This document shows positions 26,626 through 36,566 of a DNA stretch of 64,000 bases, one piece after another. The notes beneath the pieces are model-generated. The model was not told the origin of the DNA. It was given only the letters and a program-made list of their open reading frames with translations, and ran no database searches. The translations under genes were made by a program, and so were the position numbers. The DNA comes from Pseudomonas fluorescens. Lineage in GTDB: Bacteria; Pseudomonadota; Gammaproteobacteria; Pseudomonadales; Pseudomonadaceae. Location: positions 62,001 to 126,000 of the forward strand of contig NZ_CABVHY010000008.1 of assembly GCF_902497875.1 (NCBI RefSeq), given 5' to 3'. Numbering within the stretch: position 1 is the stretch's first letter; each line of letters opens with the position of its first letter.

Positions 26626-27537
26626 TCAGACCAACACAAAAATCGCCAACAACCCGGCAAACACCGCCCATTTCTCGAGGTAGTAACGTTTACGGTTGCT
26701 TTTTTTCAACCGTTTGCCGCGCAGACGGATTTTGTACAGTTTGGCAAACGCCCGGTTCAGGCCTCCGGTTTTATCGCCGGCATCGTTCGGCGAACCGGCG
26801 GCGGCCATGACGTTGCGACTGAACCAACGGTTGCAGGCGGCCGCCCAGCGGTACTTCATCGGACGTTCCACATCACAGAACAAAATAATGCGGTTCTGCT
26901 GGGTGGTGTTCTCGGCGTAGTGAATGAAGGTCTCGTCGAACATCACCGCCTCACCGTTGCGCCAGTGATAGCGCTCACCGTCTACCTCGATGTAGCAGCC
27001 AGGATCGTTCGGCGTGTCCAGGCCCAGGTGATAGCGATAGGAACCGGCGTATGGATCGCGGTGACGCACCAGTTTCGAGCCCGGCGGCAACTCGGCAAAC
27101 ATCGCGGCCTTGATCGAACCGATGCCTTGCAGCAGTTCGGTGGTGCGCGGGCACAGTTTCATCGCCGACGGATGGCTGTCGCCATACCACTTCAGGTAGA
27201 AGCGCTTCCAGCCGGTTTTGAAGAACGAGTTGAATCCCACATCGTTGTACTCATTCGAACGCTTGATCTCCCCTGCCCTGAGCAGGTCCTGGCCTTCGCG
27301 GCGGATGTCCTCCCAGTGAGTCTGCAACGGACTCAGGTCAGGAAAGTCGGCGGGATCGAGGTAAGGACGATTGGGTTGCCTGGAGAACACGTAAAGAAAA
27401 CAGTTCACTGGCGCCAGGAAGCTCGAATGGTCGCTCAACTGGCGGCCGATTTTATGCCGGACCCGGCCACGCAGGTGCACGTACGAGATGGATAAAATGT
27501 AGAGAACAGCAATGATGAGCTTCACGGCAATCGTCAC
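26626..27537 (-). CDS. lpxO: Aspartyl/asparaginyl beta-hydroxylase family, LpxO-like
   Basis: 303 residues, GTG start at 27537. N-terminal helix (LIIAVLYILSISYVHL) and C-terminal helix (WAVFAGLLAIFVLV) anchor the catalytic domain at the inner membrane. The Fe/2-oxoglutarate site is seen as HRDPYAGSYRYHLGL and FDETFIHYAEN, with an Arg in NRIILFCD. LpxO adds a 2-hydroxyl to secondary acyl chains of lipid A; length and membrane ends fit. The ribosome site is weak; another GTG lies at 27525. Confidence 0.85.
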   Translation of the reverse strand: MTIAVKLIIAVLYILSISYVHLRGRVRHKIGRQLSDHSSFLAPVNCFLYVFSRQPNRPYLDPADFPDLSPLQTHWEDIRREGQDLLRAGEIKRSNEYNDVGFNSFFKTGWKRFYLKWYGDSHPSAMKLCPRTTELLQGIGSIKAAMFAELPPGSKLVRHRDPYAGSYRYHLGLDTPNDPGCYIEVDGERYHWRNGEAVMFDETFIHYAENTTQQNRIILFCDVERPMKYRWAAACNRWFSRNVMAAAGSPNDAGDKTGGLNRAFAKLYKIRLRGKRLKKSNRKRYYLEKWAVFAGLLAIFVLV

Positions 27538-27699
27538 AGGTCAGAAGAGAACATGCTGCGCCTTCAAAGGGCATGCGAATGGCCCCCAATGAAATTTGCA
27601 GCGTCTGCAAGCTGAATATCGGAAAGACAAGCCAGACGCCAGACCCCACGCAAGGCTCTGGCATGGCATTTTAGCCACAGTCTGTAGCCAAAAGTTAAC

Positions 27700-27850
27700 A
27701 CCCTTGGTGAAACTCTGTTCGAGAGGGCCAACGCGTCAATCACGGCCCGCGACAGCAGTTCCTGATTGAAGGGCTTGCTGAGGCTTGGCCAGCTGACATC
27801 TTCTGCGACTGGAATACCGCTTCACGACCCTCCTCGAGGGCGCGTTGAGC
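27700..27850 (-). pseudogene. Possible decayed fragment of a kinase/response regulator
   Basis: On minus, one frame reads SLSKPFNQELLSRAVIDALA (about 27722-27781), like the conserved Lys-Pro end of a receiver. A second frame just upstream reads GREAVFQSQKMSAGQ, like the linker before a kinase H-box. The frames are out of register with stops between them, as in a decayed hybrid kinase. No start or ribosome site. The rest of 27538-27856 holds no gene I can support. Confidence 0.3.
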
Positions 27851-27856
27851 TGCACT

Positions 27857-28666
27857 TCAGGCCTGGCGTTTGATCGCCGTCAGCGTGTAGCACAGGGGCA
27901 GCTGCGCAGGCTGCTGCTCATAACGCTCGTAGAGTTCTTCGCGATTGCAGTGCGGGTACTCCTTGAAGTGGGCAATCTGCAGCCCCGCGTTGATCAAGGC
28001 GCTGATGATGTCGCTCATGGTATGGACAAACCAGTAGGACGCCGGGCTTTTACCCTCGACTGTGCCTGCATAGACAATCGCCTGCTCCTGGACGAAAGGC
28101 TCCGCACGAAAGTAGGAGCTGTCGAGCTTGAAGGGATCATCCGTCTCGGGATCGAACATTTCCAGGTAGGGATGGGTTTCGTAAATCACCAGGGTGCCGC
28201 CGGTCTTGAGCGTCTTGGCGACATGGGAAAAAAACCCCGAAATATCCGGCATCCAGCCCAACACGCCGATGGTAATCAACGCCACATCGAAACGTTCATG
28301 GAGTGCAGGCGGCAAACAATGGATGTCAGCCTCGACGAATTCAGGTTCATGAGGCGAGTGAGACGCCAGTTCACGGCCCTGATCGAGAAACGCGCTGGAT
28401 TGGTCGATACCCACCACGCTACGGGCACCGAGGCCGAACAGCGAAAGACTTTCCCGGCCATTGTTGCAACCTAACTGCACCACATCCTTGCCGGTGATAC
28501 CCACGCTGAGCAGCAACGAGGTAATGGTCTGATCCAGGCAGGAGAAATCAGCGTGGCCAACCGAGTTCACAAGGGTGTGCCATCCCTCCGTGTCTTTATG
28601 GTGCCTGGCGGAGTCATTCCAGGCATCCCTGTTTCCGGCTATGACGGTTTTATCTGGCAATTCCAT
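27857..28666 (-). CDS. Class I SAM-dependent methyltransferase
   Basis: 269 residues from the ATG at 28666 (MELPDKTVIAGN), which has GGAG at good spacing; an in-frame ATG 12 bases upstream (28678) lacks a site. Rossmann SAM motifs: I in VVQLGCNNGRESLSL, post-I acidic in SVVGIDQS, II/III in FDVALITIGVLGWMPD and GGTLVIYETHP. The GCNNG loop and ETHP resemble small-molecule methyltransferases. The substrate is unknown. Monocistronic and divergent from the Aer-type receptor. Confidence 0.85.
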   Translation of the reverse strand: MELPDKTVIAGNRDAWNDSARHHKDTEGWHTLVNSVGHADFSCLDQTITSLLLSVGITGKDVVQLGCNNGRESLSLFGLGARSVVGIDQSSAFLDQGRELASHSPHEPEFVEADIHCLPPALHERFDVALITIGVLGWMPDISGFFSHVAKTLKTGGTLVIYETHPYLEMFDPETDDPFKLDSSYFRAEPFVQEQAIVYAGTVEGKSPASYWFVHTMSDIISALINAGLQIAHFKEYPHCNREELYERYEQQPAQLPLCYTLTAIKRQA

Positions 28667-28947
28667 TGCACTCTCCATTTGAACAGTATTTTCGCTACGT
28701 ACTTGCCTGATCATCAAGTATCGCCGGCTCTACAGCAACCGGAATGAAGTCACATCGATGCGATCAGCCGTCGGGGCCCATCCGAACGGATGATAGCTAA
28801 CGTTTGCGGGGCGATATCCAGATTTATCTTGACTGGATCCAATTTATCGAAAAATAACACGTAACTATCTGATGAACGGGCATTTTTCTCCCTCACTTTT
28901 TGTATCTGCGAGCCGATGTCATTTTACTGACACCGGAGCAGATGGTC

Positions 28948-30513
28948 ATGAGAAACAATCAACCAATCACAAATCGTGAAGTTGCGCTTCATCCTCAACA
29001 AAAGCTCATTTCCACTACAGATGCTCGAGGAGTCATCACTTACTGCAATGACGCCTTCGTAGCGATCAGTGGTTTTGAGAGCGTTGACTTGATCGGCGCA
29101 CCGCAGAACATTGTCCGCCATCCCGATGTGCCGCCAGCGGTATTTGCCCATATGTGGGCCGCCCTGAAGCAGGGCAGCCCATGGATGGGTATCGTCAAGA
29201 ATCGCGCAAAAAACGGCGACCATTATTGGGTCAATGCCTATGTGACGCCGGTTTTCGACGGCAAGCATGTCGTCGGCTATGAGTCGGTGCGGGTCAAACC
29301 CACTGTAGATCAGATTCGTCGCGCCGAAGCATTGTACAAGCGCGTCAACCGGGGCCAGTCGGCCATCCCTTCGCAGGATAAATGGCTGCCGGTGGTTCAG
29401 GACTGGCTACCCTTCATTCTGGTCAGTCAAGTGAGCGGCCTGGTTTTCATGTCGACAAGCTCCTGGTGGGGCTTCGCTGGTGCGGCGGCCATATCGGTGC
29501 CACTGGGGTTGATCGGCTTGCATTGGCAAAAGAGCGGCACGAAACGCCTGCTGGGAATGGTCGAGCAGTCCACCTCCGATCAGCTGATAGCACAAATGTA
29601 CAGCGACGGCCGCGGCCCTCAAGCACGGCTGGAAACCTCGATTATCAGCCAGGAAGCCCGGCTTAAAACCTGCCTGACCCGGTTGCAGGACACGGCTGAA
29701 CAGCTTAATGAGCTGGCGGGCAGGTCCGACAGGCTGGCAGCCGACAGCTCTAACGGGTTGGAGCGTCAGCGCGTGGAGACCGAACAGGTGTCGGCCGCGG
29801 TCAATCAGATGGCGGCGACTACCCAGGAAGTCGCCAGCCATGTGCAGCGCACCGCCGATGCCACCCAGGAAGCCAACGTACTGACTGGACGTGGACGGGA
29901 GGTTGCCAGGGACACCCGCGAAGCCATTCAGCGATTGTCGGTAGTGGTCGGTGAAACCGGGCTGACGGTGGCTCAGCTTGCCAAGGACAGTCATGAAATT
30001 GGCACCGTGGTCGATGTCATCAAAGGCATTGCCGACCAGACCAACCTGTTGGCACTGAATGCCGCGATCGAAGCGGCTCGAGCAGGTGAAATGGGCCGCG
30101 GCTTTGCCGTGGTGGCCGACGAGGTGCGTCAGTTGGCACAGCGCACGACGGAATCCACTACGCAGATCCACGGCCTGATCACTAAACTCCAGCAATCATC
30201 CAATAACGCCGTGCAGATCATGGCCAGTGGTCATCGCCAGGCCGAAGAAGGTGTCGCCTGGGTGCTGGAGGCTGACAAGGCGTTGGTCGGTATCAGTGAA
30301 GCAGTCGCCAATATCACCGACATGACGACCCAGATCGCCGCGGCCACCGAAGAGCAAACCGCTGTCGCAGAAGAAATCAGCCGCAATATCACCACCATTG
30401 CGCACCTGGCCGACCAGACCTCGGAACAAGCCCTGCATTCGGCAGAGTTGAGCAAGGAACTCACTCGAACGGCAACGACCCAGTATTCGTTGGTCGAGCG
30501 TTTCAATCGCTAG
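28948..30513 (+). CDS. aer: Aer-type aerotaxis receptor / methyl-accepting chemotaxis protein
   Basis: 521 residues from the ATG at 28948 ([14 protein letters not shown], the usual Aer start; an ATG at 28942 is an alternative). PAS domain at about 15-120 ([34 protein letters not shown]), which in Aer holds FAD for redox sensing. A membrane hairpin at about 150-195 is followed by the cytoplasmic signalling coil with the hairpin tip [32 protein letters not shown] (only the core quoted: [20 protein letters not shown]). It guides swimming towards favourable redox conditions. No C-terminal pentapeptide. Confidence 0.9.
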   Translation: MRNNQPITNREVALHPQQKLISTTDARGVITYCNDAFVAISGFESVDLIGAPQNIVRHPDVPPAVFAHMWAALKQGSPWMGIVKNRAKNGDHYWVNAYVTPVFDGKHVVGYESVRVKPTVDQIRRAEALYKRVNRGQSAIPSQDKWLPVVQDWLPFILVSQVSGLVFMSTSSWWGFAGAAAISVPLGLIGLHWQKSGTKRLLGMVEQSTSDQLIAQMYSDGRGPQARLETSIISQEARLKTCLTRLQDTAEQLNELAGRSDRLAADSSNGLERQRVETEQVSAAVNQMAATTQEVASHVQRTADATQEANVLTGRGREVARDTREAIQRLSVVVGETGLTVAQLAKDSHEIGTVVDVIKGIADQTNLLALNAAIEAARAGEMGRGFAVVADEVRQLAQRTTESTTQIHGLITKLQQSSNNAVQIMASGHRQAEEGVAWVLEADKALVGISEAVANITDMTTQIAAATEEQTAVAEEISRNITTIAHLADQTSEQALHSAELSKELTRTATTQYSLVERFNR

Positions 30514-30529
30514 ATTCGAGGACGAGTGG

Positions 30530-30919
30530 CTAGGAAATATTGATCAGCCGGAGCAAGCGGCGGACATCATCAACTGACCTTAACTTGATGGTCCATTCGC
30601 CATCAATCTTGTCATTGACCTCACCAAGTTCCGCATAGAGCGTTTTAAGCGAACAGTGTCCGGCCTTGAAAGCGGGCAGCCGGAAGTGAAACAGCAGCCA
30701 ATTATGATGGGAGGCGAAGCTGAAGGGGCAGTTGTCATCGGCTACCGAAAAAATGCCGATGGTTCTATTCAGCTCAGCCTCTGGCATGGGTGCACAGTTA
30801 TGCCCGCTCATCGTGGAAATTGCGCCAACCAGCATGCAAAACGCCTCCCGGACTTGCGGGCTTTCGATAGCCGAATAGCAATCAACGTATTTCGTCGCAT
30901 CCACAGCGCCAGTGATCAT
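30530..30919 (-). CDS. Hypothetical protein
   Basis: 129 residues with GGGGAG six bases before the ATG, so probably real. No signal or membrane segment. It contains FASHHNWLLFHFRLPAFKAG and ends EWTIKLRSVDDVRRLLRLI, perhaps two short alpha/beta halves. Cys at 14, 28, 42 and 64. I do not recognise the family. Codon use is a little less GC-rich than its neighbours, which fits an accessory gene. It lies convergent to the aer-like gene with a 16 bp gap. Confidence 0.6.
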   Translation of the reverse strand: MITGAVDATKYVDCYSAIESPQVREAFCMLVGAISTMSGHNCAPMPEAELNRTIGIFSVADDNCPFSFASHHNWLLFHFRLPAFKAGHCSLKTLYAELGEVNDKIDGEWTIKLRSVDDVRRLLRLINIS

Positions 30920-31185
30920 CTGAATCTCCCCGGAGGTTTGTACCCTCTTTCAATCTAGCACCATCCCACTACCCTCCCACATATGCGACAATACGCCCCA
31001 AATTCCAACATGAACCCCGCATTTATTGCTCAGCAACCTGGCCACAGCGTCCAGAGCTTGCTGTCGACGTATGCCTGCTGGCTCAAATCAAGCGACGACT
31101 GAACCGGACTGGAAAGACTTCAGATGGGTGTAATATCGGTTTCAGCAGACATCGGCCAGCTCTAAACCACTGATAGGTAAGGTAA

Positions 31186-32775
31186 TTGATCTCCACAGCT
31201 AACATCACGATGCAGTTCGGCGCCAAGCCGTTATTCGAGAACGTTTCGGTCAAATTTGCTGCAGGTAACCGTTATGGCCTGATCGGCGCCAATGGTTGCG
31301 GCAAGTCGACTTTCATGAAGATCCTCGGTGGCGACCTGGAGTCTTCCGGTGGCCAGGTCATGCTGGAGCCGAACGTGCGCCTGGGTAAACTGCGCCAGGA
31401 CCAGTTCGCCTACGAAGAATTCACCGTGATCGATACCGTGATCATGGGCCATGAAGAGCTGTGGAAGGTCAAGGCCGAGCGCGACCGCATCTACTCGCTG
31501 CCGGAAATGACCGAAGAAGACGGCATGGCTGTCGCCGAGCTGGAAACCGATTTCGCCGAGATGGACGGCTACACCGCCGAATCCCGCGCCGGTGAGCTGC
31601 TGTTGGGCCTGGGTATTGGCATCGAACAGCACAACGGCCCGATGAGCGAAGTGTCGCCAGGCTGGAAACTGCGGGTGCTGCTGGCCCAGGCGTTGTTCTC
31701 CGACCCTGAAGTGCTGTTGCTCGACGAACCGACCAACCACCTGGACATCAACACCATCCGCTGGCTGGAAAACATTCTGACCCAGCGCAACAGCCTGATG
31801 ATCATCATCTCCCACGATAGACACTTCCTGAACAGTGTCTGCACCCACATGGCTGACCTCGACTACGGCGAACTGCGCCTGTTCCCGGGCAACTATGACG
31901 AATACATGACCGTGGCCACCCAGTCCCGCGAGCAGCTGCTCTCGGACAACGCCAAGAAGAAGGCACAGATCTCCGAGCTGCAATCGTTCGTCAGCCGCTT
32001 CTCGGCCAACGCCTCGAAAGCCAAGCAGGCCACTTCTCGCGCCAAGCAGATCGACAAGATCCAGTTGGCCGAAGTCAAGCCATCGAGCCGGGTCAGCCCG
32101 TTCATCCGCTTCGACCAGACCAAGAAGCTCCATCGCCAGGCGGTCATCGTCGAGCGCATGGCCAAAGGCTTTGATGGCAAGACGCTGTTCAAGGACTTCA
32201 GCTTCGTCGTTGAAGCCGGCGAGCGCGTGGCGATTATTGGCCCGAACGGTATCGGCAAGACCACTTTGCTGCGTACCCTGGTCAATGAATTGAGCCCGGA
32301 TTCCGGTACTGTGAAATGGACCGAAGCCGCGGAGCTGGGCTACTACGCCCAGGATCACGCCTCGGACTTCGAAGACGAATCCAACCTGTTCGACTGGATG
32401 GGCCGCTGGACCAAGGAAGGCGAACAAGTGGTTCGCGGCACCCTGGGCCGCATGCTGTTCTCCAACGACGAGATCCTCAAGTCGGTCAAGGTCATCTCCG
32501 GTGGCGAGCAAGGTCGCATGCTGTTCGGCAAGCTGATCCTGCAAAAGCCGAACGTGCTGATCATGGATGAACCGACCAACCACTTGGACATGGAATCCAT
32601 CGAGGCGCTGAACCTGGCGCTGGAAAACTACCCGGGCACGCTGATCTTCGTCAGCCACGACCGTGAGTTCGTATCGTCGCTGGCGACCCGCATCATCGAG
32701 TTGAGCCCGAGCGGTGTGATCGACTTCAGCGGCACCTACGACGACTACCTGCGTAGCCAGGGTGTGGTGATCTGA
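31186..32775 (+). CDS. ybiT: ABC-F ATPase, YbiT type
   Basis: 529 residues. Start is TTG at 31186 ([12 protein letters not shown]), eight bases after AGGTAAGG; no upstream ATG exists in frame. Two ABC domains: Walker [10 protein letters not shown] and GPNGIGKTT, with Walker [12 protein letters not shown] and [11 protein letters not shown]. The linker between them is rich in Lys/Ala ([15 protein letters not shown]). The length and N-terminus match E. coli YbiT (530). ABC-F proteins act on ribosomes, not in transport. A terminator follows at 32812. Confidence 0.92.
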   Translation: MISTANITMQFGAKPLFENVSVKFAAGNRYGLIGANGCGKSTFMKILGGDLESSGGQVMLEPNVRLGKLRQDQFAYEEFTVIDTVIMGHEELWKVKAERDRIYSLPEMTEEDGMAVAELETDFAEMDGYTAESRAGELLLGLGIGIEQHNGPMSEVSPGWKLRVLLAQALFSDPEVLLLDEPTNHLDINTIRWLENILTQRNSLMIIISHDRHFLNSVCTHMADLDYGELRLFPGNYDEYMTVATQSREQLLSDNAKKKAQISELQSFVSRFSANASKAKQATSRAKQIDKIQLAEVKPSSRVSPFIRFDQTKKLHRQAVIVERMAKGFDGKTLFKDFSFVVEAGERVAIIGPNGIGKTTLLRTLVNELSPDSGTVKWTEAAELGYYAQDHASDFEDESNLFDWMGRWTKEGEQVVRGTLGRMLFSNDEILKSVKVISGGEQGRMLFGKLILQKPNVLIMDEPTNHLDMESIEALNLALENYPGTLIFVSHDREFVSSLATRIIELSPSGVIDFSGTYDDYLRSQGVVI

Positions 32776-32811
32776 GAGCAGCTATAAGCCTTTAGCTGCA
32801 AGCTTCAAGTG

Positions 32812-32846
32812 AAAGCCCTGTCCTTTGTGACGGGGCTTTTGTGTTT
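32812..32846 (+). terminator. Intrinsic terminator after the ABC-F gene
   Basis: AAAGCCC (32812-32818) pairs with GGGCTTT (32833-32839), and the flanking bases extend the stem (TG/CG). Followed by TTGTGTTTTT. It lies 37 bp beyond the stop codon. A partial REP half-element (GCAAGCTCGCGAT) sits at 32899-32912. Confidence 0.8.
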
Positions 32847-33027
32847 TTGGGGCGTGTATCTTCGGTGGTCTCAGGATCATCGTCGGAACGCCGCCCGGAG
32901 CAAGCTCGCGATGGCGGCCTGGCAGGCACCACAGTCTGCAAGGACATAAATCGTTAGCCTGCTTCCTTTTATTCCACACCCGCGCCATTATGCAGTTCTC
33001 CAACCGCCCGCCCGCGAACGAGCCCTC

Positions 33028-34212
33028 ATGTCTGCGCAACAACCACCTGCCCTCAGCTCCACGGCGATCACCCTGCAGATCGTCTCCATCGTGTTCTATA
33101 CCTTCATCGCGTTTATCTGCATCGGCCTGCCGATCGCTGTGATCCCCGGTTATGTCCACGAACAACTGGGTTTCAGCGCCGTGGTGGCCGGGTTGACCAT
33201 CGGCGTGCAATACCTGGCGACCCTGCTCAGCCGCCCGATGGCGGGACGCCTGTCGGACAGCCTCGGCACCAAGCGCGCGATCGTTTACGGATTGCTGGGG
33301 ATTGCCCTGAGTGGGGTGCTGACGCTTATCTCAACGCTGTTGCAAAGCCTGCCGCTGCTCAGTCTGCTGATTCTGATCGGCGGTCGCGTGTTGCTGGGCA
33401 TCGCCCAAGGCTTGATCGGGGTCGGCACCATCAGCTGGTGCATGGGCCAGGTTGGCGCGGAGCATACCGCCCGCTCGATCTCCTGGAATGGCATCGCCTC
33501 CTATGGAGCGATCGCCATTGGCGCGCCGCTGGGAGTGGTGATGGTCGCCGAATGGGGCTTTGCCAGCCTGGGCATTGTCCTGTCGCTGCTGGCGCTGGCG
33601 GCGTTAGTGTTGATCCGCAACAAGCCCTCGATGCCTGTGATCCGCGGCGAACGACTGCCATTTTGGGCGGTGTTCGGGCGCATCGCCCCCTATGGTGCCA
33701 GCCTGTGCCTGGCATCGATCGGCTACGGCACCTTGACCACTTTTATTACGCTGTTCTATGTCAGCCGCGGCTGGGTCGGTGCGGCGTACTGTCTGACGGT
33801 GTTTGGGGTGTGCTTCATCGTCGCGCGCCTGCTGTTTATCTCCAGCATCAACCGCTTTGGTGGCTTCATGGCGGCGATCGCCTGTATGTGCATCGAAACC
33901 GTCGGGCTGGTGTTGCTCTGGCTTGCACCCTCGACAGCCGTTGCCTTGATCGGTGCCGGGCTGACCGGGGTCGGTTTGTCGCTGGTCTACCCGGCCCTCG
34001 GCGTCGAAGCGATCAGACAGGTACCGAGCACCAGTCGCGGGGCGGGGCTGAGTGCTTACGCGGTGTTTTTCGATCTGGCATTGGCGATCGCCGGGCCATT
34101 GATGGGCGCGGTAGCGTTGAATCTGGGGTATTCGTGGATCTTCTTTTTCGCGGCATTGTTGTCGGTGACAGGTTTGGGATTGACCTTGTTGCTGAAGCGC
34201 AGGGCTATGTAG
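33028..34212 (+). CDS. MFS transporter, YhhS/YfcJ type
   Basis: 394 residues with 12 predicted helices. The MFS motif A between helices 2 and 3 is GRLSDSLGTKRAIVYG. First helix IVSIVFYTFIAFICIGLPIAVIPG. It resembles YhhS/YfcJ-type proton antiporters of unknown or broad substrates (sugars, glyphosate in one relative). No regulator adjacent. No strong ribosome site before the ATG (GCGAACGAGCC). Ends just before a REPIN array. Confidence 0.88.
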   Translation: MSAQQPPALSSTAITLQIVSIVFYTFIAFICIGLPIAVIPGYVHEQLGFSAVVAGLTIGVQYLATLLSRPMAGRLSDSLGTKRAIVYGLLGIALSGVLTLISTLLQSLPLLSLLILIGGRVLLGIAQGLIGVGTISWCMGQVGAEHTARSISWNGIASYGAIAIGAPLGVVMVAEWGFASLGIVLSLLALAALVLIRNKPSMPVIRGERLPFWAVFGRIAPYGASLCLASIGYGTLTTFITLFYVSRGWVGAAYCLTVFGVCFIVARLLFISSINRFGGFMAAIACMCIETVGLVLLWLAPSTAVALIGAGLTGVGLSLVYPALGVEAIRQVPSTSRGAGLSAYAVFFDLALAIAGPLMGAVALNLGYSWIFFFAALLSVTGLGLTLLLKRRAM

Positions 34213-34219
34213 GGGGTTT

Positions 34220-34521
34220 GCGTTCGATCGAGATGTTCGGGTGTACCCGGTCGGCGTAGGAGCTGCCGCAGCCTGCGATCTTTTGGCGATTTGAAGGCCG
34301 TCGAAGAGCAAGATCAAAAGATCGCAGCCTGCGGCAGCTCCTACGGGGGATCTGCGTTCGATCGAGATATTCGGTGTACCCGGGCCCCACGGGGGGCGTT
34401 CGATCGAGATGTTCGGGTGTACCCGATCGGCGTAGGAGCTGGCGCAGCCTGCGATCTTTTGGCGGTCTCGGAGATCGTCCAGGAGCAAGAGCAAAAGATC
34501 GCAGCCTGCGGCAGCTCCTAC
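34220..34521. repeat. Array of two REPINs and three 30-bp direct repeats
   Basis: Two REPINs of family GATCGCAGCCTGCGGCAGC at 34256-34344 and 34432-34521, each with inverted arms. They are interspersed with three copies of a 30-base sequence (GCGTTCGATCGAGATGTTCG and GGTGTACCCG) at 34220, 34354 and 34396. The copy at 34354 has G-to-A and a one-base loss. This fits tandem duplication of a unit of about 176 bp. No gene is present in 34213-34542. Confidence 0.88.
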
Positions 34522-34542
34522 AAGGGGTCCGTGTAAAATCCG

Positions 34543-35580
34543 TTAATGATCGGCGGTCTGCATCCCTGCCCTGCCTGGTTTGCCCAATGCATGAGAAAAG
34601 AACCGCCCGGCTTCAGAGATCATGGTGCGGTGAATGTCTTTGCGGTCGACGCCGTCGGCGTCGGTGCATAACGCCGGCATCGCCGCCAGTTGTTCCTCGG
34701 TACAGGGCGCCATGAACACGAAGTGCCCGGCCCCGGCCAGCAACTTGAAATCCGGAGCAGTCGGTAGCTTGCGCGCCAGGGCGGCGGCGTTTTTGTCGAA
34801 GGCCACCAGTTTGTCGCCATCACCGCTGTACAGCAGCACCGGCACATGCACATCGGCCAGGGTATGGCGGCCGAACTTCAGGCTCAGTGGCGCCATCAGC
34901 AACAGTGCGCGAACCCGCGGGTCGGCAACCGGCTGCAAGTCATCACGATCAGCGATCAGTTCACCTTGGGTGTTACAGGCGTCGCGGTCATCTGGCCGCT
35001 CCTGGCAGTAGCGGCGCAGGCGATCCAGGTCCGGTGTGGCGCCGGACAGGATCAGCGCGGTTTCGCCACCCGCCGAATAACCGATCACCCCGACCTGATC
35101 GGCATTGACGAATGCTGACAGCATCGGGTCGCCCAAGGTCGCGGTAATGGCTTCGGAAATCTGAATTGGCCGGCCATAGAGGTTGCTCAAGGTACCGAGG
35201 CGGCTGTGATCCCTGGAGTTGTCGCCGGGGTGAATCACCGCGACCACCACAAATCCCTTGCGTGCCAGCGAGGTGGCGAGGTCGTGCAAGGCCAGTGGGG
35301 TACCGGTATTGCCATGGGACAGCATCAGCAGCGGAAACCGGCCAATCGCGACTTTGGCGTCTTCGCTGGCGTCGACCTGGTACCCCTCCAGCAAGCTTGA
35401 ATGCTCCTTGCCGGTCGAGGGGTAGAAGGCAATGGCGCCCATGGGCTGCAAATCCAGCGGATCGAGAAAGCGCAGCTGATGGAAGCCGACACTCCAATGC
35501 GGATGCAGCCCACGCGCGGCCTGCACTGAATTCAGGCTACCGAGCAGGCAGATCAGTAATACGGCACAAAGACGCATCAT
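34543..35580 (-). CDS. Secreted alpha/beta hydrolase (dienelactone hydrolase-like)
   Basis: 345 residues with a Sec signal (LCAVLLICLLGSLNSVQAA, cleavage about 21). Alpha/beta hydrolase fold: oxyanion region LMLSHGNTGT, nucleophile elbow VIGYSAGGE (Ser), Asp in LLYSGDGDK and His in LAGAGHFVF. A Cys-containing lid segment (CQERPDDRDACN) could form a disulfide. Related to predicted dienelactone hydrolases and PAF-acetylhydrolases; it likely cleaves an ester in the periplasm or outside. Two ATGs in tandem at the start; GGGGG upstream. Confidence 0.83.
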   Translation of the reverse strand: MMRLCAVLLICLLGSLNSVQAARGLHPHWSVGFHQLRFLDPLDLQPMGAIAFYPSTGKEHSSLLEGYQVDASEDAKVAIGRFPLLMLSHGNTGTPLALHDLATSLARKGFVVVAVIHPGDNSRDHSRLGTLSNLYGRPIQISEAITATLGDPMLSAFVNADQVGVIGYSAGGETALILSGATPDLDRLRRYCQERPDDRDACNTQGELIADRDDLQPVADPRVRALLLMAPLSLKFGRHTLADVHVPVLLYSGDGDKLVAFDKNAAALARKLPTAPDFKLLAGAGHFVFMAPCTEEQLAAMPALCTDADGVDRKDIHRTMISEAGRFFSHALGKPGRAGMQTADH

Positions 35581-35590
35581 CGGATGCCCC

Positions 35591-35695
35591 CTGTGGGAGC
35601 GAGCTTGCTCGCGATGGACGTTAACGATAACGCGAGTTTTCTGAATTAACGCGCCGTCATCGCGAGCAAACGGAACGCCGCCCGGCTGCTCCTAC
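35591..35695. repeat. REPIN with GTTAACGATAACG spacer
   Basis: GGGAGCGAGCTTGCTCGCGA near 35594-35615, then spacer GGACGTTAACGATAACGCG at 35617-35635 and GAATTAACGCGCCGTC. The opposite arm is ATCGCGAGCAAACGGAACGC then CGCCCGGCTGCTCCTAC. The spacer is the reverse complement of the piece at 20693 and 41024/41150. It lies upstream of the hydrolase start. Confidence 0.8.
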
Positions 35696-35732
35696 AATTA
35701 GATAGATTCCGGACTGGAAGCGAAGCGCCAGA

Positions 35733-35784
35733 AACAAAAAACTCCGTACCCTGACCATCCTTCGATGAGCAGAGTACAGAGTTT
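35733..35784 (-). terminator. Intrinsic terminator of azoR
   Basis: AAACTCCGTACCCTG (35738-35752) pairs with CAGAGTACAGAGTTT (35770-35784), 13 of 15 positions, around a 17-base loop. Read on minus, the stem is followed by TTTTTTGTTTC. It lies 41 bp beyond the azoR stop. Confidence 0.82.
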
Positions 35785-35824
35785 AGTGGTTGTTACCGGC
35801 GCTGACTGCGCCTTTACACAAGCC

Positions 35825-36436
35825 TTACGCGGCAGCGAACAACTGCTCGCTGATCTGCGCCTGGGCATCGTTCATGGCTTTAACGCGCACTTCGTCACCA
35901 TAGGCCAGGCCATGGGCACGGACGAACTCGATATCGGTGATGCCCATGAAGCCGAGCATGACCTTCAAGTACTCTTCGTGGCCGACGCCAGTGGCTTGAC
36001 CGGCATGCAGGCCGCCGGAAGTCGAAACCACCACGACTTTCTTGTTACCGCACAGGCCTTCAGGGCCGGCTTCGGTGTAACGGAAGGTCTGGCCAGCGAC
36101 GGCGATGCGGTCGATCCAGGCTTTCAATTGAGTCGGAATGGTGAAGTTGTACATCGGCGCGGCGATGACCACCGCGTCCGCGGCAAGGAATTCGGCCAAG
36201 GTAGAAGCGCTCAGTTCGGCTTCGTGCTGCTGCGCGGCATCACGCAGTTCAGCAGTGGTGCCGGCGGCAATCAGGGTATTGGCGGAAAAATGGCTGATGG
36301 CATCGCTCGCCAGGTCACGGTAGGTCACCACGGCCGCTGGCTCTGCGTCTTGCCAGGCTTGAACGACGCTGCGGCTGAGCTGACGGGAAGCCGAGTTATC
36401 ACCCAGGATGCTCGAATCGATATGCAGAAGTTTCAT
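35825..36436 (-). CDS. azoR: FMN-dependent NADH:quinone/azo reductase
   Basis: 203 residues from the ATG at 36436 ([20 protein letters not shown]); the frame extends to 36568 but only into the divergent promoter. Flavodoxin-like fold: phosphate loop [18 protein letters not shown] contacts [16 protein letters not shown] and STSGG. It reduces quinones and azo dyes by two electrons. GGAGATCC lies before the ATG. A divergent LysR gene begins 130 bp away and is the likely regulator; the product is often induced by its quinone substrates. Confidence 0.93.
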   Translation of the reverse strand: MKLLHIDSSILGDNSASRQLSRSVVQAWQDAEPAAVVTYRDLASDAISHFSANTLIAAGTTAELRDAAQQHEAELSASTLAEFLAADAVVIAAPMYNFTIPTQLKAWIDRIAVAGQTFRYTEAGPEGLCGNKKVVVVSTSGGLHAGQATGVGHEEYLKVMLGFMGITDIEFVRAHGLAYGDEVRVKAMNDAQAQISEQLFAAA

Positions 36437-36566
36437 GTGGGATCTCCAAGTGAGGATCGCCACGGGGCGATCAAGTGAGGACAATCCTACAGGTGAAAGC
36501 AATGGATGATTAGACGGCATAAATGCGATAGTTCGTCTCACTGATAGAACAGTCGAGTGGTTGACC

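Noticed and set aside
31231-32658. 475-codon open frame on minus inside the ABC-F gene
   Set aside because: It is antisense to a gene with perfect ABC motifs; in GC-rich DNA the wobble phase gives long mirror frames. No ribosome site and a His/Gln/Val-heavy composition.
34220-34521. Repeats resembling a CRISPR array
   Set aside because: The repeats are palindromic REP arms with irregular spacing and similar spacers; no cas genes in the window.
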